Both the position numbers and the translations under genes were made by a program. Under the pieces are notes generated by a model, which searched no databases, had not been told where the DNA came from, and was given only the letters and a program-made list of their open reading frames with translations. This document shows, one piece after another, positions 1-7,680 of a stretch of DNA of 64,000 nucleotides. Origin of the DNA: Pseudomonadota bacterium (lineage in GTDB: Bacteria; Pseudomonadota; Gammaproteobacteria; Burkholderiales; Burkholderiaceae_C); assembly GCA_021841865.1 (NCBI GenBank), contig JAKCDM010000001.1, forward strand, positions 29,752 to 93,751, written 5' to 3'. Every line of letters begins with the position of its first letter. Positions within the stretch are counted from its first letter, which is position 1.

Positions 1-122
1 TGAGCGACGACGTCGTGGAACTCACCGCGCGCACCATCAGCCGCGTGCGAGGCACCGACGAGGCGCGTCAGGGCTTCGCCGCGTTCCTGTCCAAGCAGCC
101 GGCGCCCTGGGTTCCCCGCTGA
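1..122 (+). CDS. Enoyl-CoA hydratase/isomerase, C-terminal fragment
   Basis: Only the last 39 codons lie in the window, read in the frame starting at base 3 and ending in TGA. The end GTDEARQGFAAFLSKQPAPW resembles the C-terminal helix of crotonase-fold enoyl-CoA hydratases, where 'D-A-x-x-G-x-x-A-F-x-x-K-R-x-P-x-W' is typical. The active site lies upstream of the window, so substrate and exact role (fatty-acid beta-oxidation or an aromatic-CoA pathway) cannot be judged. It is convergent with the esterase gene that follows. Confidence 0.7.
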   Translation, partial: SDDVVELTARTISRVRGTDEARQGFAAFLSKQPAPWVPR

Positions 123-144
123 GCCGCCCGCGCGGCGTGCCGGG

Positions 145-858
145 TCAGTGGCATTGCGCGCCGGGAGTGCCGGGGTCGCTGGCCAGCGCTTCGCGCCACA
201 CGCGCATCGGCACGTAGGTGCGCAGGCGCTGCACCAGGCACTCGGCCACCTCGGCGCCGGCTTCGTGCCCGACGAAGGGAAGCACGTCGGCGGTGACGTC
301 GGCCCCCAGGCGCACCAGGTGCTCGGCGGCCTCGATGGTCAGCGCATAGGGCATCACCGTGTCGCGCTTGCCGTGCAGCAGGTGCAGCGTGGTGCCGGCG
401 GTGGCCTGACGCGGCAGGCGCGCGAAACGCCCGCCGATGCTCGCCACGCGCCCGGCCAGCGCGTCGCGGTCGCGCGTGGACTCCAGCGCCATGATGCCCC
501 CCTGGGAGAAGCCGACCAGCGCGGTCTGCGCCACGCTAGTCGACGTTTCGTGCTGCCAGTGGCGAACGGTGTCGACGAACTGCGGCAAGGCCTGCGCGAC
601 GCGCTCGGCCCGCCTGTGCTCGTCGATTCCCCGCACCGGGAACCACTGGTAACCGGCCCCGGCCTCGCAGGCCTGCGGCGAACGCACGCTGACCACGCAG
701 GCGTTCTCGAACTCGGCGGCCAGGCGCCGGCCCAGCGGGGCCATGTCGTGCTCGTCGGCGCCGTAACCATGAAAAAGCAGCACGAGCTGCTGCGCCGGGC
801 CGGCGGGACGTGCGATCACGAGACTGGGTGGCATGGGCAGCGGGTGGGCTGGTTGCAT
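145..858 (-). CDS. Alpha/beta-hydrolase, carboxylesterase/phospholipase family
   Basis: A 237-residue alpha/beta hydrolase of the small carboxylesterase/acyl-protein thioesterase type (PF02230), expected to hydrolyse short acyl esters in the cytoplasm. The oxyanion region LLFHGYGADE is near residue 28. The nucleophile elbow GFSQGG places Ser at about 118, GKRDTVMP supplies Asp at about 166 and VGHEAG supplies His at about 198, so the triad is complete. The track ORF starts far upstream at 1242, but that extension is low-complexity read-through across the ligB 3' end. The ATG at 858 (or 834) gives family length. No strong ribosome site is visible. It is the last gene of the minus-strand run that begins with marR; the real substrate is unknown. 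Confidence 0.8.
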   Translation of the reverse strand: MQPAHPLPMPPSLVIARPAGPAQQLVLLFHGYGADEHDMAPLGRRLAAEFENACVVSVRSPQACEAGAGYQWFPVRGIDEHRRAERVAQALPQFVDTVRHWQHETSTSVAQTALVGFSQGGIMALESTRDRDALAGRVASIGGRFARLPRQATAGTTLHLLHGKRDTVMPYALTIEAAEHLVRLGADVTADVLPFVGHEAGAEVAECLVQRLRTYVPMRVWREALASDPGTPGAQCH

Positions 859-964
859 GGACTTTGCGTGGGCCTTGGCGGGCGCGACCTCGCCCGGGGC
901 TTCGATTGTGCACCCCGCGCGCGAGCCCGCGCAGTTTCCACGGCCTGCTCGTGTGCCTCGAAGC

Positions 965-1756
965 TCAGTCGAAGGACCAGGCGTCCATCGCAAGCATGCC
1001 GTAGTGCACCCCGCCGTGCCAGCGCCGCGCCTGCGCGCCGTCACCGGCCGCGCCGAGCGCGAAGTGCAGCGGCAACAGGTGCTCGGGAGTGGGATGCGCG
1101 CGCAGCGCATGCGGGGCCCGCGTGTCCCATGCCAGCAGTTGCTGCAGGTCGCCGGCGCTGATCGCCGCGGCGACCCAATCGGTGAACTCCCGCACATAAG
1201 GCGCGGCGGCGGCGTCCACCGCCGCCGCCGCGCGGAATTCATGCAGGTTGTGGGTCAGGCTTCCGCTGCCCAGCAGCAGCACCCCCTGCTCGCGCAGGGG
1301 CCGCAGCGCCTGCCCGAGTTGCCAGGCGCCGACGGCGTCCAGCGGCCACGGCATGGACAGCGCGACCACCGGCAGTTCGGCGCGCGGGAACATCAGCTGC
1401 AGCGGCACCCACATGCCGTGGTCGAGCCCGCGCAGCGAATCGAGCGAAGCCGTCATGCCCGCCGCCTGCAGCAGGCGCCGTGCCTCGGCAGCCACTTCCG
1501 GCGAACCCGGCACGTCGTAGCGCAGAGCCCGCAGCGCGGGGTCGAACCCGTGGAAATCGTGCAGCGTGGGTGGGCGCTCGTGGGCACCCAGCGCCACGCC
1601 ACGGGTCATCCAGTGCGGAGACAGCGCCACGACCGCGCGCGGGCCGTGGCCGAGCAGTTCGCGCCCGAGCTCGCGCAGCATCCCTGCCGCGCTGCCCGGC
1701 TCCAGCGGGAGCATGGGCGAGCCATGCGAGACGAAGACCACCGGAGATGCTGGCAT
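965..1756 (-). CDS. LigB-type extradiol dioxygenase (DODA/YgiD-like)
   Basis: This 263-residue protein belongs to the class III extradiol ring-cleavage dioxygenase family (LigB; 4,5-DOPA dioxygenase/YgiD). The metal-site His residues are in VFVSHGSP near residue 11, LSPHW near residue 48 and LDHGMW near residue 118, with SGSLTHNLHEF near residue 180 as the usual catalytic loop. Members open catechol-type rings with a non-heme metal; bacterial YgiD-like proteins usually have an unknown physiological substrate. Length matches the family. It follows the glutathione S-transferase gene by 24 bp. In this operon a role against phenolic or quinone compounds is a reasonable inference, not shown by sequence. 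Confidence 0.85.
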   Translation of the reverse strand: MPASPVVFVSHGSPMLPLEPGSAAGMLRELGRELLGHGPRAVVALSPHWMTRGVALGAHERPPTLHDFHGFDPALRALRYDVPGSPEVAAEARRLLQAAGMTASLDSLRGLDHGMWVPLQLMFPRAELPVVALSMPWPLDAVGAWQLGQALRPLREQGVLLLGSGSLTHNLHEFRAAAAVDAAAAPYVREFTDWVAAAISAGDLQQLLAWDTRAPHALRAHPTPEHLLPLHFALGAAGDGAQARRWHGGVHYGMLAMDAWSFD

Positions 1757-1780
1757 GGCGAGCGAGCGACAGGCGCGGCC

Positions 1781-2395
1781 TCAGGACTTCTTCGCGTCGC
1801 GCTCGGCCTGCAGCGTGGCGGCCACCGCCGGGCGCTGCGACACGCGCTGCACGTAGGCCTGCAGCGCAGGCCACGCCGCCAGGTCCATGCCGACGTAGCC
1901 GGTCCAGCTCAGCACCGTGAACAGATAGGCATCGGCCACCGTGAAGCGCGCGCCCATCAGGTAGTCCTGACGCGACAGGGTCTCGGCAAGGTAGTCGAAG
2001 CGCGACTGCAGGCGCTGCTTTTGCAGGTCCTTGACGGAGTCAGGGAACTGGGGGTTGAACAGCGGGCTGAACTGCTTGTGCAGTTCGGTGGAGATGAAGT
2101 TCAACCACTCCTGCAGTCGATAGCGCTCGATGCTGCCGTTGGCTGGCGCCAGCCCGGCTTCGGGCTTGCGGTCGGCCAGGTACTGCACGATGGCCGGACC
2201 TTCGGTGAGCACGCTGCCGTCGTCGAGTTCGAGTACCGGCACGTAGCCCTTCGGGTTGATGGCGCGGAAGTCCCCGCCGCCATCAAGGGTCTTGGCGCCG
2301 AGGTCGACCTTGACCGTCTGCACGGGAAGGCCGAGTTCATGCAGCACGATATGCGGGGAAAGCGAGCAGGCGCCGGGGGCGAAATACAGTTTCAT
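1781..2395 (-). CDS. gstA: Glutathione S-transferase (GstA type)
   Basis: A 204-residue cytosolic glutathione S-transferase. The N-terminal thioredoxin-fold domain begins MKLYFAPGACSLSPHI, the beta-class start in which a Cys/Ser pair near residues 10-11 contacts glutathione. GYVPVLELDDGSVLTEGPAI holds the cis-Pro and the gamma-glutamyl-binding region. The alpha-helical domain contains the GARFTVADAYLF N-capping motif near residue 150. The ATG at 2395 was preferred to the track start because AAGGAAG lies 8 bases upstream. Beta-class GSTs conjugate or de-glutathionylate electrophiles, which fits an operon with a MarR regulator and a ring-cleavage dioxygenase. Confidence 0.93.
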   Translation of the reverse strand: MKLYFAPGACSLSPHIVLHELGLPVQTVKVDLGAKTLDGGGDFRAINPKGYVPVLELDDGSVLTEGPAIVQYLADRKPEAGLAPANGSIERYRLQEWLNFISTELHKQFSPLFNPQFPDSVKDLQKQRLQSRFDYLAETLSRQDYLMGARFTVADAYLFTVLSWTGYVGMDLAAWPALQAYVQRVSQRPAVAATLQAERDAKKS

Positions 2396-2431
2396 CGCAG
2401 ATGCTTCCTTGGAAATGGGCAAGAGACCGGA

Positions 2432-3091
2432 TCACGAGGGATTGCGAACGCCTTCGACTTCCACGCGCACGCGCACCTTGTGGCCGATTCCCGCGGCAAA
2501 GGCGTCGATGCCGAAATCGGTGCGATCGATCACGGTCGTGGCGACGAAGCCGCTGAGGAAACCGCCCCAGGGCTTGGGCAGGTACGAGACCTCGCCGGCA
2601 CCCACCAGGTGCACGCGGAAGGCGACCGGGCGCGTCACGCCATGCAGCGTGAGTTCGCCGTGCAGCACTCCGGCGCGCGGCCCGTGGGGCACGTAGCGGG
2701 TGCTCACGAAATGCATGGTCGGGAACTTGGCCGCATCGAGGAACTCGTCACCGAGCACGTGCTTGTCGCGCAGCGGCAGGAAGGTGGCGATGCTGTCGAC
2801 CGGGATGGTGATGTCGGCCTTGTCGGCCTTCGGGTCGCGCGGATCGAAGGTGTAGGTGCCGGTGACCTTGCTGAACACGCCGGTGACCGAACCGACGCCG
2901 GCATGTCCGATGCTGAATTGCGCACCGGAATGATCCGGATCCACCGTGTAGCTGCCGGCAGGATCCGCGTGCAGATGGGCGTAGGCCTGGACCTTGGGCG
3001 CGGCATCGGCGGCGTGGGCGGGGGCCGCCAGCGCGGCCAGCGACAGCGCGCCTGCGCCCAGCGCGAGACGAATGCGGGAAAGGGTATGCAT
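2432..3091 (-). CDS. Periplasmic YceI-like protein (copy 1)
   Basis: A 219-residue exported protein of the YceI lipocalin-like family. A signal peptide (hydrophobic LALGAGALSLAALAAP, cleavage after PAHA) is followed by the YceI barrel: YTVDPDHSGAQFSIGHAGVG, then FPTMHFVST and GELTLHGVTRPV, the usual core strands. YceI proteins bind long polyisoprenoid quinones or amphiphiles in the periplasm. Start supported by AAGGAAG six bases before the ATG. It lies 104 bp downstream of a second yceI; that gap contains a GC-rich hairpin without a T tract. Two YceI copies with cytochrome b561 suggest periplasmic quinone or redox handling. Confidence 0.9.
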   Translation of the reverse strand: MHTLSRIRLALGAGALSLAALAAPAHAADAAPKVQAYAHLHADPAGSYTVDPDHSGAQFSIGHAGVGSVTGVFSKVTGTYTFDPRDPKADKADITIPVDSIATFLPLRDKHVLGDEFLDAAKFPTMHFVSTRYVPHGPRAGVLHGELTLHGVTRPVAFRVHLVGAGEVSYLPKPWGGFLSGFVATTVIDRTDFGIDAFAAGIGHKVRVRVEVEGVRNPS

Positions 3092-3195
3092 GAACGACTT
3101 CCTTCAACGTACGAATGCAAGCCGGGCTTGCGGAAGGCGCGGCCGCACGGCGCGCGCCGGACAGGGTTCCCGGGCGACTGTCCGCCCGGGCGTGC

Positions 3196-3783
3196 TCAAG
3201 GCGCCACGAGCAGGTGCACGTGCACCGGGATCATCGCGGCGACCACGCTGGTATCCGCCCAGCTGCCGCCGCCGAGCCCGTAGGCGCTGCGGTCGAGCTG
3301 GAAGTCGGCATCCATGGCCAGCGCCGCGCCCACCGCATGGGTGGTCACCAGCACGCGCAGCGCTCGCGTCGCGCCGCGCACCGTGAAGTTGCCGCTGGCC
3401 CAGTAGCGCCCCGCTCCGGCCGGCACGAAGCCGGTGGAGACGAAGCGCGCCTGCGGGAAGGCCTTGGCATCGAGCCAGTCGGCGCCGCGCAGCAGGTCGT
3501 TGGTCTGCGAGCTGCCGGCATCGACACTGGCGGCCTGCACGGTCACCTCGACCCGGCTGTCCTTCAGGTCCTGCGGCGCGAAATGCACCTGCGCCTGCAC
3601 GCTGGCGAAATGGCCCTTCATGGGCACTCCCATCTGCCTGGCCTGGAAGCTCACGTCGGCGCCCGGACGTACCTGGCTGTACACGTCGGCGGCATGCGCG
3701 CCGGCGCAGAACATCAGCGACGCGGCCAGCGCGCCCAGCGCATGGGCCAGGCGCCGCGGCGAAAACCATTTTGCACAAGACAT
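3196..3783 (-). CDS. Periplasmic YceI-like protein (copy 2)
   Basis: A 195-residue second YceI-family protein, divergent from its neighbour. The signal peptide (HALGALAASLMFCAGAHA) precedes a mature part with VSFQARQMGVPMKGHF, FPQARFVSTGF and GNFTVRGATRALRV, matching YceI core strands. The start at 3783 is fixed by AAGGAG seven bases upstream; the longer track ORF reads through the cytochrome gene. It starts 4 bp after the cytochrome b561 stop, a strong sign of co-translation. Fused or adjacent b561-YceI pairs are common in proteobacteria, which supports a joint periplasmic electron-transfer or quinone-binding role. Confidence 0.88.
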   Translation of the reverse strand: MSCAKWFSPRRLAHALGALAASLMFCAGAHAADVYSQVRPGADVSFQARQMGVPMKGHFASVQAQVHFAPQDLKDSRVEVTVQAASVDAGSSQTNDLLRGADWLDAKAFPQARFVSTGFVPAGAGRYWASGNFTVRGATRALRVLVTTHAVGAALAMDADFQLDRSAYGLGGGSWADTSVVAAMIPVHVHLLVAP

Positions 3784-3787
3784 CGAA

Positions 3788-4369
3788 TCACTCCTTGGAA
3801 AGGCGAGGCAGCATGCGCAGCAGCACGCCGTCGCGGTCGACGAACTGGTGCTTGAGCGCTGCGCCGACGTGGGCGACGACCAGCGCCGCCATGGTGAAAT
3901 TGAGCCACTCGTGGACCTCGGCGAGCTGGCGCGCCAGCGCATGGTCGGGGGCCAGCAGGCTGGGCAGCGGGAGCACGCCCCACCACACCACCTGCACGCC
4001 GGCGGCCGAACTCAGTGCCCAGCCCGACAGCGGAATGGCCAGGATCAGCAGGTACAGCAGCTTGTGCAGCGCGTCGGCCACCAGCGCCTGCCAGCGCGGC
4101 ACCGAGGCCGGCAGCGGCGGCGGCCGGTGACCGACGCGCCACAGCACGCGCAGCACCACCAGCAACAGCACCGTGAGGCCGAACCACTTGTGCCACGCGT
4201 ACAACTCGATCTTGCGCGGCGAAAGCGCCAGCTCGCTCATGTACAGGCCCAGCGGAAACAGGCCGAAGATCAGCACGGCGATCATCCAGTGCAGCAGCAT
4301 CGCCGGCCCGCTGTAGCGCGCGTCGGGAGCTGCGCCGGTGCCGGCGCGGGAGGAAGGACTCGAGGACAT
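3788..4369 (-). CDS. Cytochrome b561 family membrane protein
   Basis: A 193-residue four-helix diheme cytochrome b561 (CybB type). Transmembrane helices are at about residues 26-46, 57-77, 100-120 and 150-172. Candidate heme ligands are His in AMLLHWMIA and YAWHKWFG and His in EVHEWLNF and VAHVGAALKH. Members pass electrons between quinol or superoxide and periplasmic acceptors. The ATG at 4369 has GGAG nine bases upstream; a TTG nine bases earlier is an alternative. It is the second gene of the marR-led minus-strand run, 15 bp after marR, and sits directly before a YceI gene. Confidence 0.9.
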   Translation of the reverse strand: MSSSPSSRAGTGAAPDARYSGPAMLLHWMIAVLIFGLFPLGLYMSELALSPRKIELYAWHKWFGLTVLLLVVLRVLWRVGHRPPPLPASVPRWQALVADALHKLLYLLILAIPLSGWALSSAAGVQVVWWGVLPLPSLLAPDHALARQLAEVHEWLNFTMAALVVAHVGAALKHQFVDRDGVLLRMLPRLSKE

Positions 4370-4384
4370 GCTTGGCAACTCCGG

Positions 4385-4852
4385 CTAGGCGCGCTCGGCG
4401 CGGGACTCGCTGGCTGCCTGCTCGAAGGCGCCGCGGATGGCACGCAGCGCCACCTCGGCCTGCGCGAGGTCGCTGGCAGCGATGCGATCGAACACCTGGC
4501 GCAGGTGCAGGCCGTGCGCCGGGAAGACCTGTTCGAACAGCGCCTGGCCGTCGTCGGTCAGGCGAACGATCTGGCCGCGGCCATCGCGCGGGTCGGGGTC
4601 GCGGCGCACCAGCCCCTTGGCCAGCAGGCGGTCGATCACGCCGGTCAGCGTGCCCTTGGTGATCAGCGTGCGCGCGCCCAGCATCTTGGGGTTCATGCCG
4701 GAGGTGTTGCCCAGCGTGGCCACGACGTCGAACTGCGCCGGCGTCAGCCCCATGGTGCCGACATGGGCCGCCGAATAGCGCTCGAAGGCCTGGTAGGCGC
4801 GCACGAGTTCGCGCAGCAGCGCAAGGTAGGGATTGGCGGATCTGGTGGCCAT
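4385..4852 (-). CDS. MarR-family transcriptional regulator
   Basis: A 155-residue winged-helix regulator of the MarR family. MGLTPAQFDVVATLGNTSGM starts the DNA-binding core, TLITKGTLTGVIDRLLAKGL is the recognition region, and RRDPDPRDGRGQIVRLTDDG is the wing, the most diagnostic MarR stretch. Start set at ATG 4852; the track extension adds 20 unconserved residues. First gene of a likely seven-gene operon and probably its own repressor through the palindrome at 4945-4966. MarR proteins of such operons commonly sense phenolics or oxidants; the ligand here is not known. Confidence 0.9.
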   Translation of the reverse strand: MATRSANPYLALLRELVRAYQAFERYSAAHVGTMGLTPAQFDVVATLGNTSGMNPKMLGARTLITKGTLTGVIDRLLAKGLVRRDPDPRDGRGQIVRLTDDGQALFEQVFPAHGLHLRQVFDRIAASDLAQAEVALRAIRGAFEQAASESRAERA

Positions 4853-4944
4853 CGTGGTTTCGGGTTCCGGCCCTGGAGCCATGACGCCAGGGCCGATCCG
4901 GTCGACGGGCAATCGCGCCCGAGCGGCAGGGAAAGCAGACGAAT

Positions 4945-4966
4945 ATTAGTTCGCATTAGAACCATT
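4945..4966. promoter_or_regulatory. Candidate MarR operator upstream of marR
   Basis: An AT-rich island in GC-rich DNA holds the near-palindrome ATTAGTTC-GCATTA-GAACCATT, with four perfect inner pairs (GTTC/GAAC) and partly matching outer bases. Its size and symmetry fit a MarR dimer site. A minus-strand -10-like TAATAT overlaps it, so binding would block marR-operon transcription. Function is inferred from position. Confidence 0.5.
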
Positions 4967-5066
4967 ATGACCAGTAGGGTCTTTTGCGTGCGCGGCGGCC
5001 ACGCGACGGCCTGGCGCGAGCGGGCGGCGGCCGACGGCGGCAGCAAAGTGGCGCCCCGAAGACCGC

Positions 5067-5092
5067 AAAAAAATGGCGGCCCGAAGGCCGCC
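5067..5092 (-). terminator. Intrinsic terminator on the minus strand without an assigned gene
   Basis: Perfect stem GGCGGCC-CGAA-GGCCGCC (5075-5092) with seven A on its left side (5067-5073), which read on the minus strand as a hairpin followed by T7. No minus-strand gene lies upstream before acoR, so it either ends a small RNA or attenuates a long marR leader. Confidence 0.75.
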
Positions 5093-5390
5093 AATCACCA
5101 CGCCATTGCCGCAGCGCATCGGGTTCGCTGCTTGCGCGATGGCAGCGTGTGGCGCGCAATCCACGCCCACGCGGCGCCACCGCGCAACGACGCACCCGAG
5201 GGTATGTGGCGTGAACCCAGGGAGGGCGGATCGCGGCACATGCCCGGTTTCGTAGTATCAAGATGCATGCCAGCCGTCGAGCCCGCCGGCGCTGCAGAAA
5301 ACTCCCTGGCGCATCAATGGCTTAGGCGGCAACAAAGGGTTTGCCCCGGCGTCGTGCGAGACGCCGTCGTGGACAACGGCCGACAGGGTC

Positions 5391-5407
5391 TGTCGCACGA
5401 TGCGACA
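5391..5407. promoter_or_regulatory. Perfect palindrome upstream of the acoR-like gene
   Basis: TGTCGCA-CGA-TGCGACA is an exact inverted repeat with 7-bp arms, followed by another TGCGACA half site at 5429-5435. It lies about 85 bp before the activator start codon and looks like an upstream activating or autoregulatory site for a Fis-type enhancer-binding protein. Confidence 0.5.
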
Positions 5408-5491
5408 GTCGACAAGCCATCGACCCGGTGCGACACTGGGTCTTGCACAAACCCGCCCTGGCACGACACGAAGCGGGCACGGAGACAAGCC

Positions 5492-7537
5492 ATGCAAGAC
5501 CCTCGCCCCACCGATGCCGTCGCCGCGGCGCAAGCCCTGCCGCAGGCCCATCAACTGCATCTGGCGCGCAGGCGCTTTTTCGACGAGGGCAGCGACCCCG
5601 GGGTGCTGGTGCCCGAGTCGATCGCACGCTCCTGGCGGCGTTGCTCGACGATTCCGTCGCGAGGGGTCGGCAAGCCCGAGCCGCTGCCCAACGACGAGCT
5701 GTTCTCGCGGCGCGACGCGCAGGGGCGCCTGCGCCATCATGCGCTGCCCGAGCTCGAGGCGCTGGCGGAGGCGCTGGTGCCGTCGCGGGTGATCGTGCTG
5801 CTGGCGGACCCGGAAGGCATGATCCTCGACGCCGCCGGATCCGACACCTTCATGACCAAGGCGCAGCGCGTGGCGCTGATGCCCGGCGTCGACTGGTCCG
5901 AAGGCAGCCGAGGCACCAACGCCATCGGCACCGCGCTGACCGACGCGTCGCCGGTGACGGTGCTGGGGCTGCAGCATTACCTGGAGCAGAACTCGGCGCT
6001 GGGCTGCACCGCCACCCCGCTGTTGGCCCCCGACGGCCACGTCATGGGCGTGCTCGACGTGTCGGGCGATCCCCGATGCATCCAGGCGCAGACCTCGTCG
6101 CTGGTGCGCATGGCGGGACAGATGATCGAGCACCGGCTGGCGCTCGACACCTGGCCGCCGGACACCGAGATCCTGCGTTTCGCGCACGATCCGGCGCTGA
6201 TCGGCACGCACCGCGAGGCCCTGCTCTGGGTGCGCAACGGCATCGTCGTCGGCGCCAACCGCGCGTCGCTGCGCGTGCTGGGCATGCGCTTCGAGCAGCT
6301 CTACGAACGCTACGTCGAGGACCTGTTCACCACGCTGCCGGTTTCGGGTCCGGTGCCGACGCGGCTGCAATTGCAGCCGCACCTGATGCAGCCGGGACGC
6401 TTCTCGGTCTGGTCGGCCTGCTGGGTGCGCAGCGCGCAGCGCGCGCCGGCAAGGGTCCATGCGGTCGACGCGCCGCCGGCCATCGACGCACCGGCGATCC
6501 CCGCGCCACGGGCCTTCGCCCCGCAATGGGTATCGCCGCAGGCCACCATCGAGCCCGGGGACGACGCACCGCCGGTGATCGACGACCCGGCGCGGCACTC
6601 GCAACTGTCTCGCGCCGTGCGCGTGATGGGCGCCGGCATCCCCGTGCTGGTGACCGGCGAGTCGGGGGTCGGCAAGGAAGTCTTCGCGCGCCAGCTGCAC
6701 GCCGCGGGCACTCGCGCGAGCGGGCCTTTCGTCGCGGTCAACTGCGCCGCGGTGCCGGAATCGCTGATCGAGTCCGAGCTGTTCGGCTACGAGCCGGGCG
6801 CCTTCACCGGGGCGCGGCGCCGCGGCCAGGCCGGGCTGATCCGGGAAGCCGACGGCGGCGTGCTGTTCCTCGACGAGATCGGCGACATGCCGCTGCTGCT
6901 GCAGGCGCGCCTGCTGCGCGTGCTGCAGGACCGGGAGGTGCGACCGCTGGGCGGCGCGCAGGCCCAGTCCGTCGATTTCGCGCTGGTCTGCGCCACCCAC
7001 CGTCGGCTCGCCGAGCTGGTGGACGAAGGCCGCTTCCGCGCCGACCTGTACTACCGGCTGCAGCATTTCACGGTGGGGCTGCCCGCGCTGCGCGAACAGC
7101 CCGACCGCCGCGAGCGAATCGCCGAGCTGCTGCACCACATGCTCGAGCGCCATGGCCTGCGCCTGAGCGAGCAGGCTCGCGAGGCCATGCTGGGTTGCCA
7201 ATGGCCCGGCAACTGGCGCGAGCTTGTCGGCGTGTGCCGGACCCTGCGCGCGCTGGGCGAGCCGGGCCAGCGCCTGGAGCTCGCCGACCTGCCGGCCAGC
7301 GTGCGCGACTGCCTGCGTCGTCAACGCGCGGCATCGCGGCCCGACGCGCCGATGGGTGTGGAGCCGGGGCCGGCCGTGGCCGACGAGTCCGCCGTGCAGG
7401 CCGACCTGCGCAGCCTGACGGCGGCCGCGATGCAGGCCGCGCTGGACGCCTGCGAAGGCAACGTCAGCCGCGCCGCGCGCATGCTGGGCGTGCATCGCAG
7501 CACGCTCTACCGACACGCCGCGCAGCGCGGCGCCTGA
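5492..7537 (+). CDS. acoR: Sigma-54-dependent Fis-family activator, AcoR-like
   Basis: A 681-residue bacterial enhancer-binding protein resembling AcoR, activator of acetoin catabolism. An N-terminal GAF-like sensor covers about residues 70-215 (WSEGSRGTNAIGTAL). The AAA+ domain has Walker A GESGVGKE near 388, an intact sigma-54 contact GAFTGA near 436 and Walker B GGVLFLDEIGD near 455. A Fis-type helix-turn-helix (CEGNVSRAARMLGVHRSTLY) ends the protein. Start set at ATG 5492 with GGAG seven bases upstream; the track ORF extends back over unrelated frames. No acetoin dehydrogenase genes are in this window, so the target is elsewhere or different. Stop overlaps the left end of an inverted-repeat element. 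Confidence 0.9.
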   Translation: MQDPRPTDAVAAAQALPQAHQLHLARRRFFDEGSDPGVLVPESIARSWRRCSTIPSRGVGKPEPLPNDELFSRRDAQGRLRHHALPELEALAEALVPSRVIVLLADPEGMILDAAGSDTFMTKAQRVALMPGVDWSEGSRGTNAIGTALTDASPVTVLGLQHYLEQNSALGCTATPLLAPDGHVMGVLDVSGDPRCIQAQTSSLVRMAGQMIEHRLALDTWPPDTEILRFAHDPALIGTHREALLWVRNGIVVGANRASLRVLGMRFEQLYERYVEDLFTTLPVSGPVPTRLQLQPHLMQPGRFSVWSACWVRSAQRAPARVHAVDAPPAIDAPAIPAPRAFAPQWVSPQATIEPGDDAPPVIDDPARHSQLSRAVRVMGAGIPVLVTGESGVGKEVFARQLHAAGTRASGPFVAVNCAAVPESLIESELFGYEPGAFTGARRRGQAGLIREADGGVLFLDEIGDMPLLLQARLLRVLQDREVRPLGGAQAQSVDFALVCATHRRLAELVDEGRFRADLYYRLQHFTVGLPALREQPDRRERIAELLHHMLERHGLRLSEQAREAMLGCQWPGNWRELVGVCRTLRALGEPGQRLELADLPASVRDCLRRQRAASRPDAPMGVEPGPAVADESAVQADLRSLTAAAMQAALDACEGNVSRAARMLGVHRSTLYRHAAQRGA

Positions 7538-7658
7538 GAAGGTGTGAACGAATCCTCCATGCCCGCTGGACCGCCGCTGGACGCCGCCCTGTGCGTTGCA
7601 AATCCTCGCCGTAGCAGGCGCTACGACTGCGGTTTGCGCCTTTACATTCACACCTTCT
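7537..7658. repeat. 122-bp element with terminal inverted repeats (MITE/REP-like)
   Basis: The ends are exact inverted copies, AGAAGGTGTGAA at 7537-7548 and TTCACACCTTCT at 7647-7658. Inside is an imperfect hairpin centred on CGTAGC-AGGC-GCTACG with outer GCAAA/TTTGC pairs. It lies between convergent genes and its left end covers the last base of the acoR stop codon. It may act as a bidirectional terminator or be a mobile miniature element. Only one copy is in this window. Confidence 0.55.
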
Positions 7659-7680
7659 GAGTCCTCCGGGGTTCAGCGCT

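Larger units (their letters stand above)
4853..5491. other. Intergenic region between marR and the acoR-like gene
   Basis: A 639-bp divergent region with no convincing coding sequence. From left to right it holds the marR operator candidate, a minus-strand intrinsic terminator at 5067-5092 with no gene feeding it, about 290 bp of plain sequence, a perfect 7-bp-arm palindrome at 5391-5407 with a half site at 5429-5435, and the acoR ribosome site (GGAG, seven bases before the ATG). Confidence 0.6.

Noticed and set aside
3092-3195. Terminator between the two yceI genes
   Set aside because: A CCCGGGC/GCCCGGG hairpin is present but has no T tract, so termination there is not supported.
833-3283. 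816-residue plus-strand ORF
   Set aside because: It is the antisense of the ligB, gst and yceI genes, rich in Arg, Gln and His with no domain; a shadow of GC-rich codon use.
5307-5322. Sigma-54-like promoter TGGCGC-N4-ATGGCT before acoR
   Set aside because: The GG-N10-GC spacing fits, but flanking bases match poorly and the palindromic site lies downstream rather than upstream of it.
5258-7651. 797-residue minus-strand ORF under acoR
   Set aside because: Antisense of a gene with full enhancer-binding-protein motifs; composition is shadow-like and there is no start signal.
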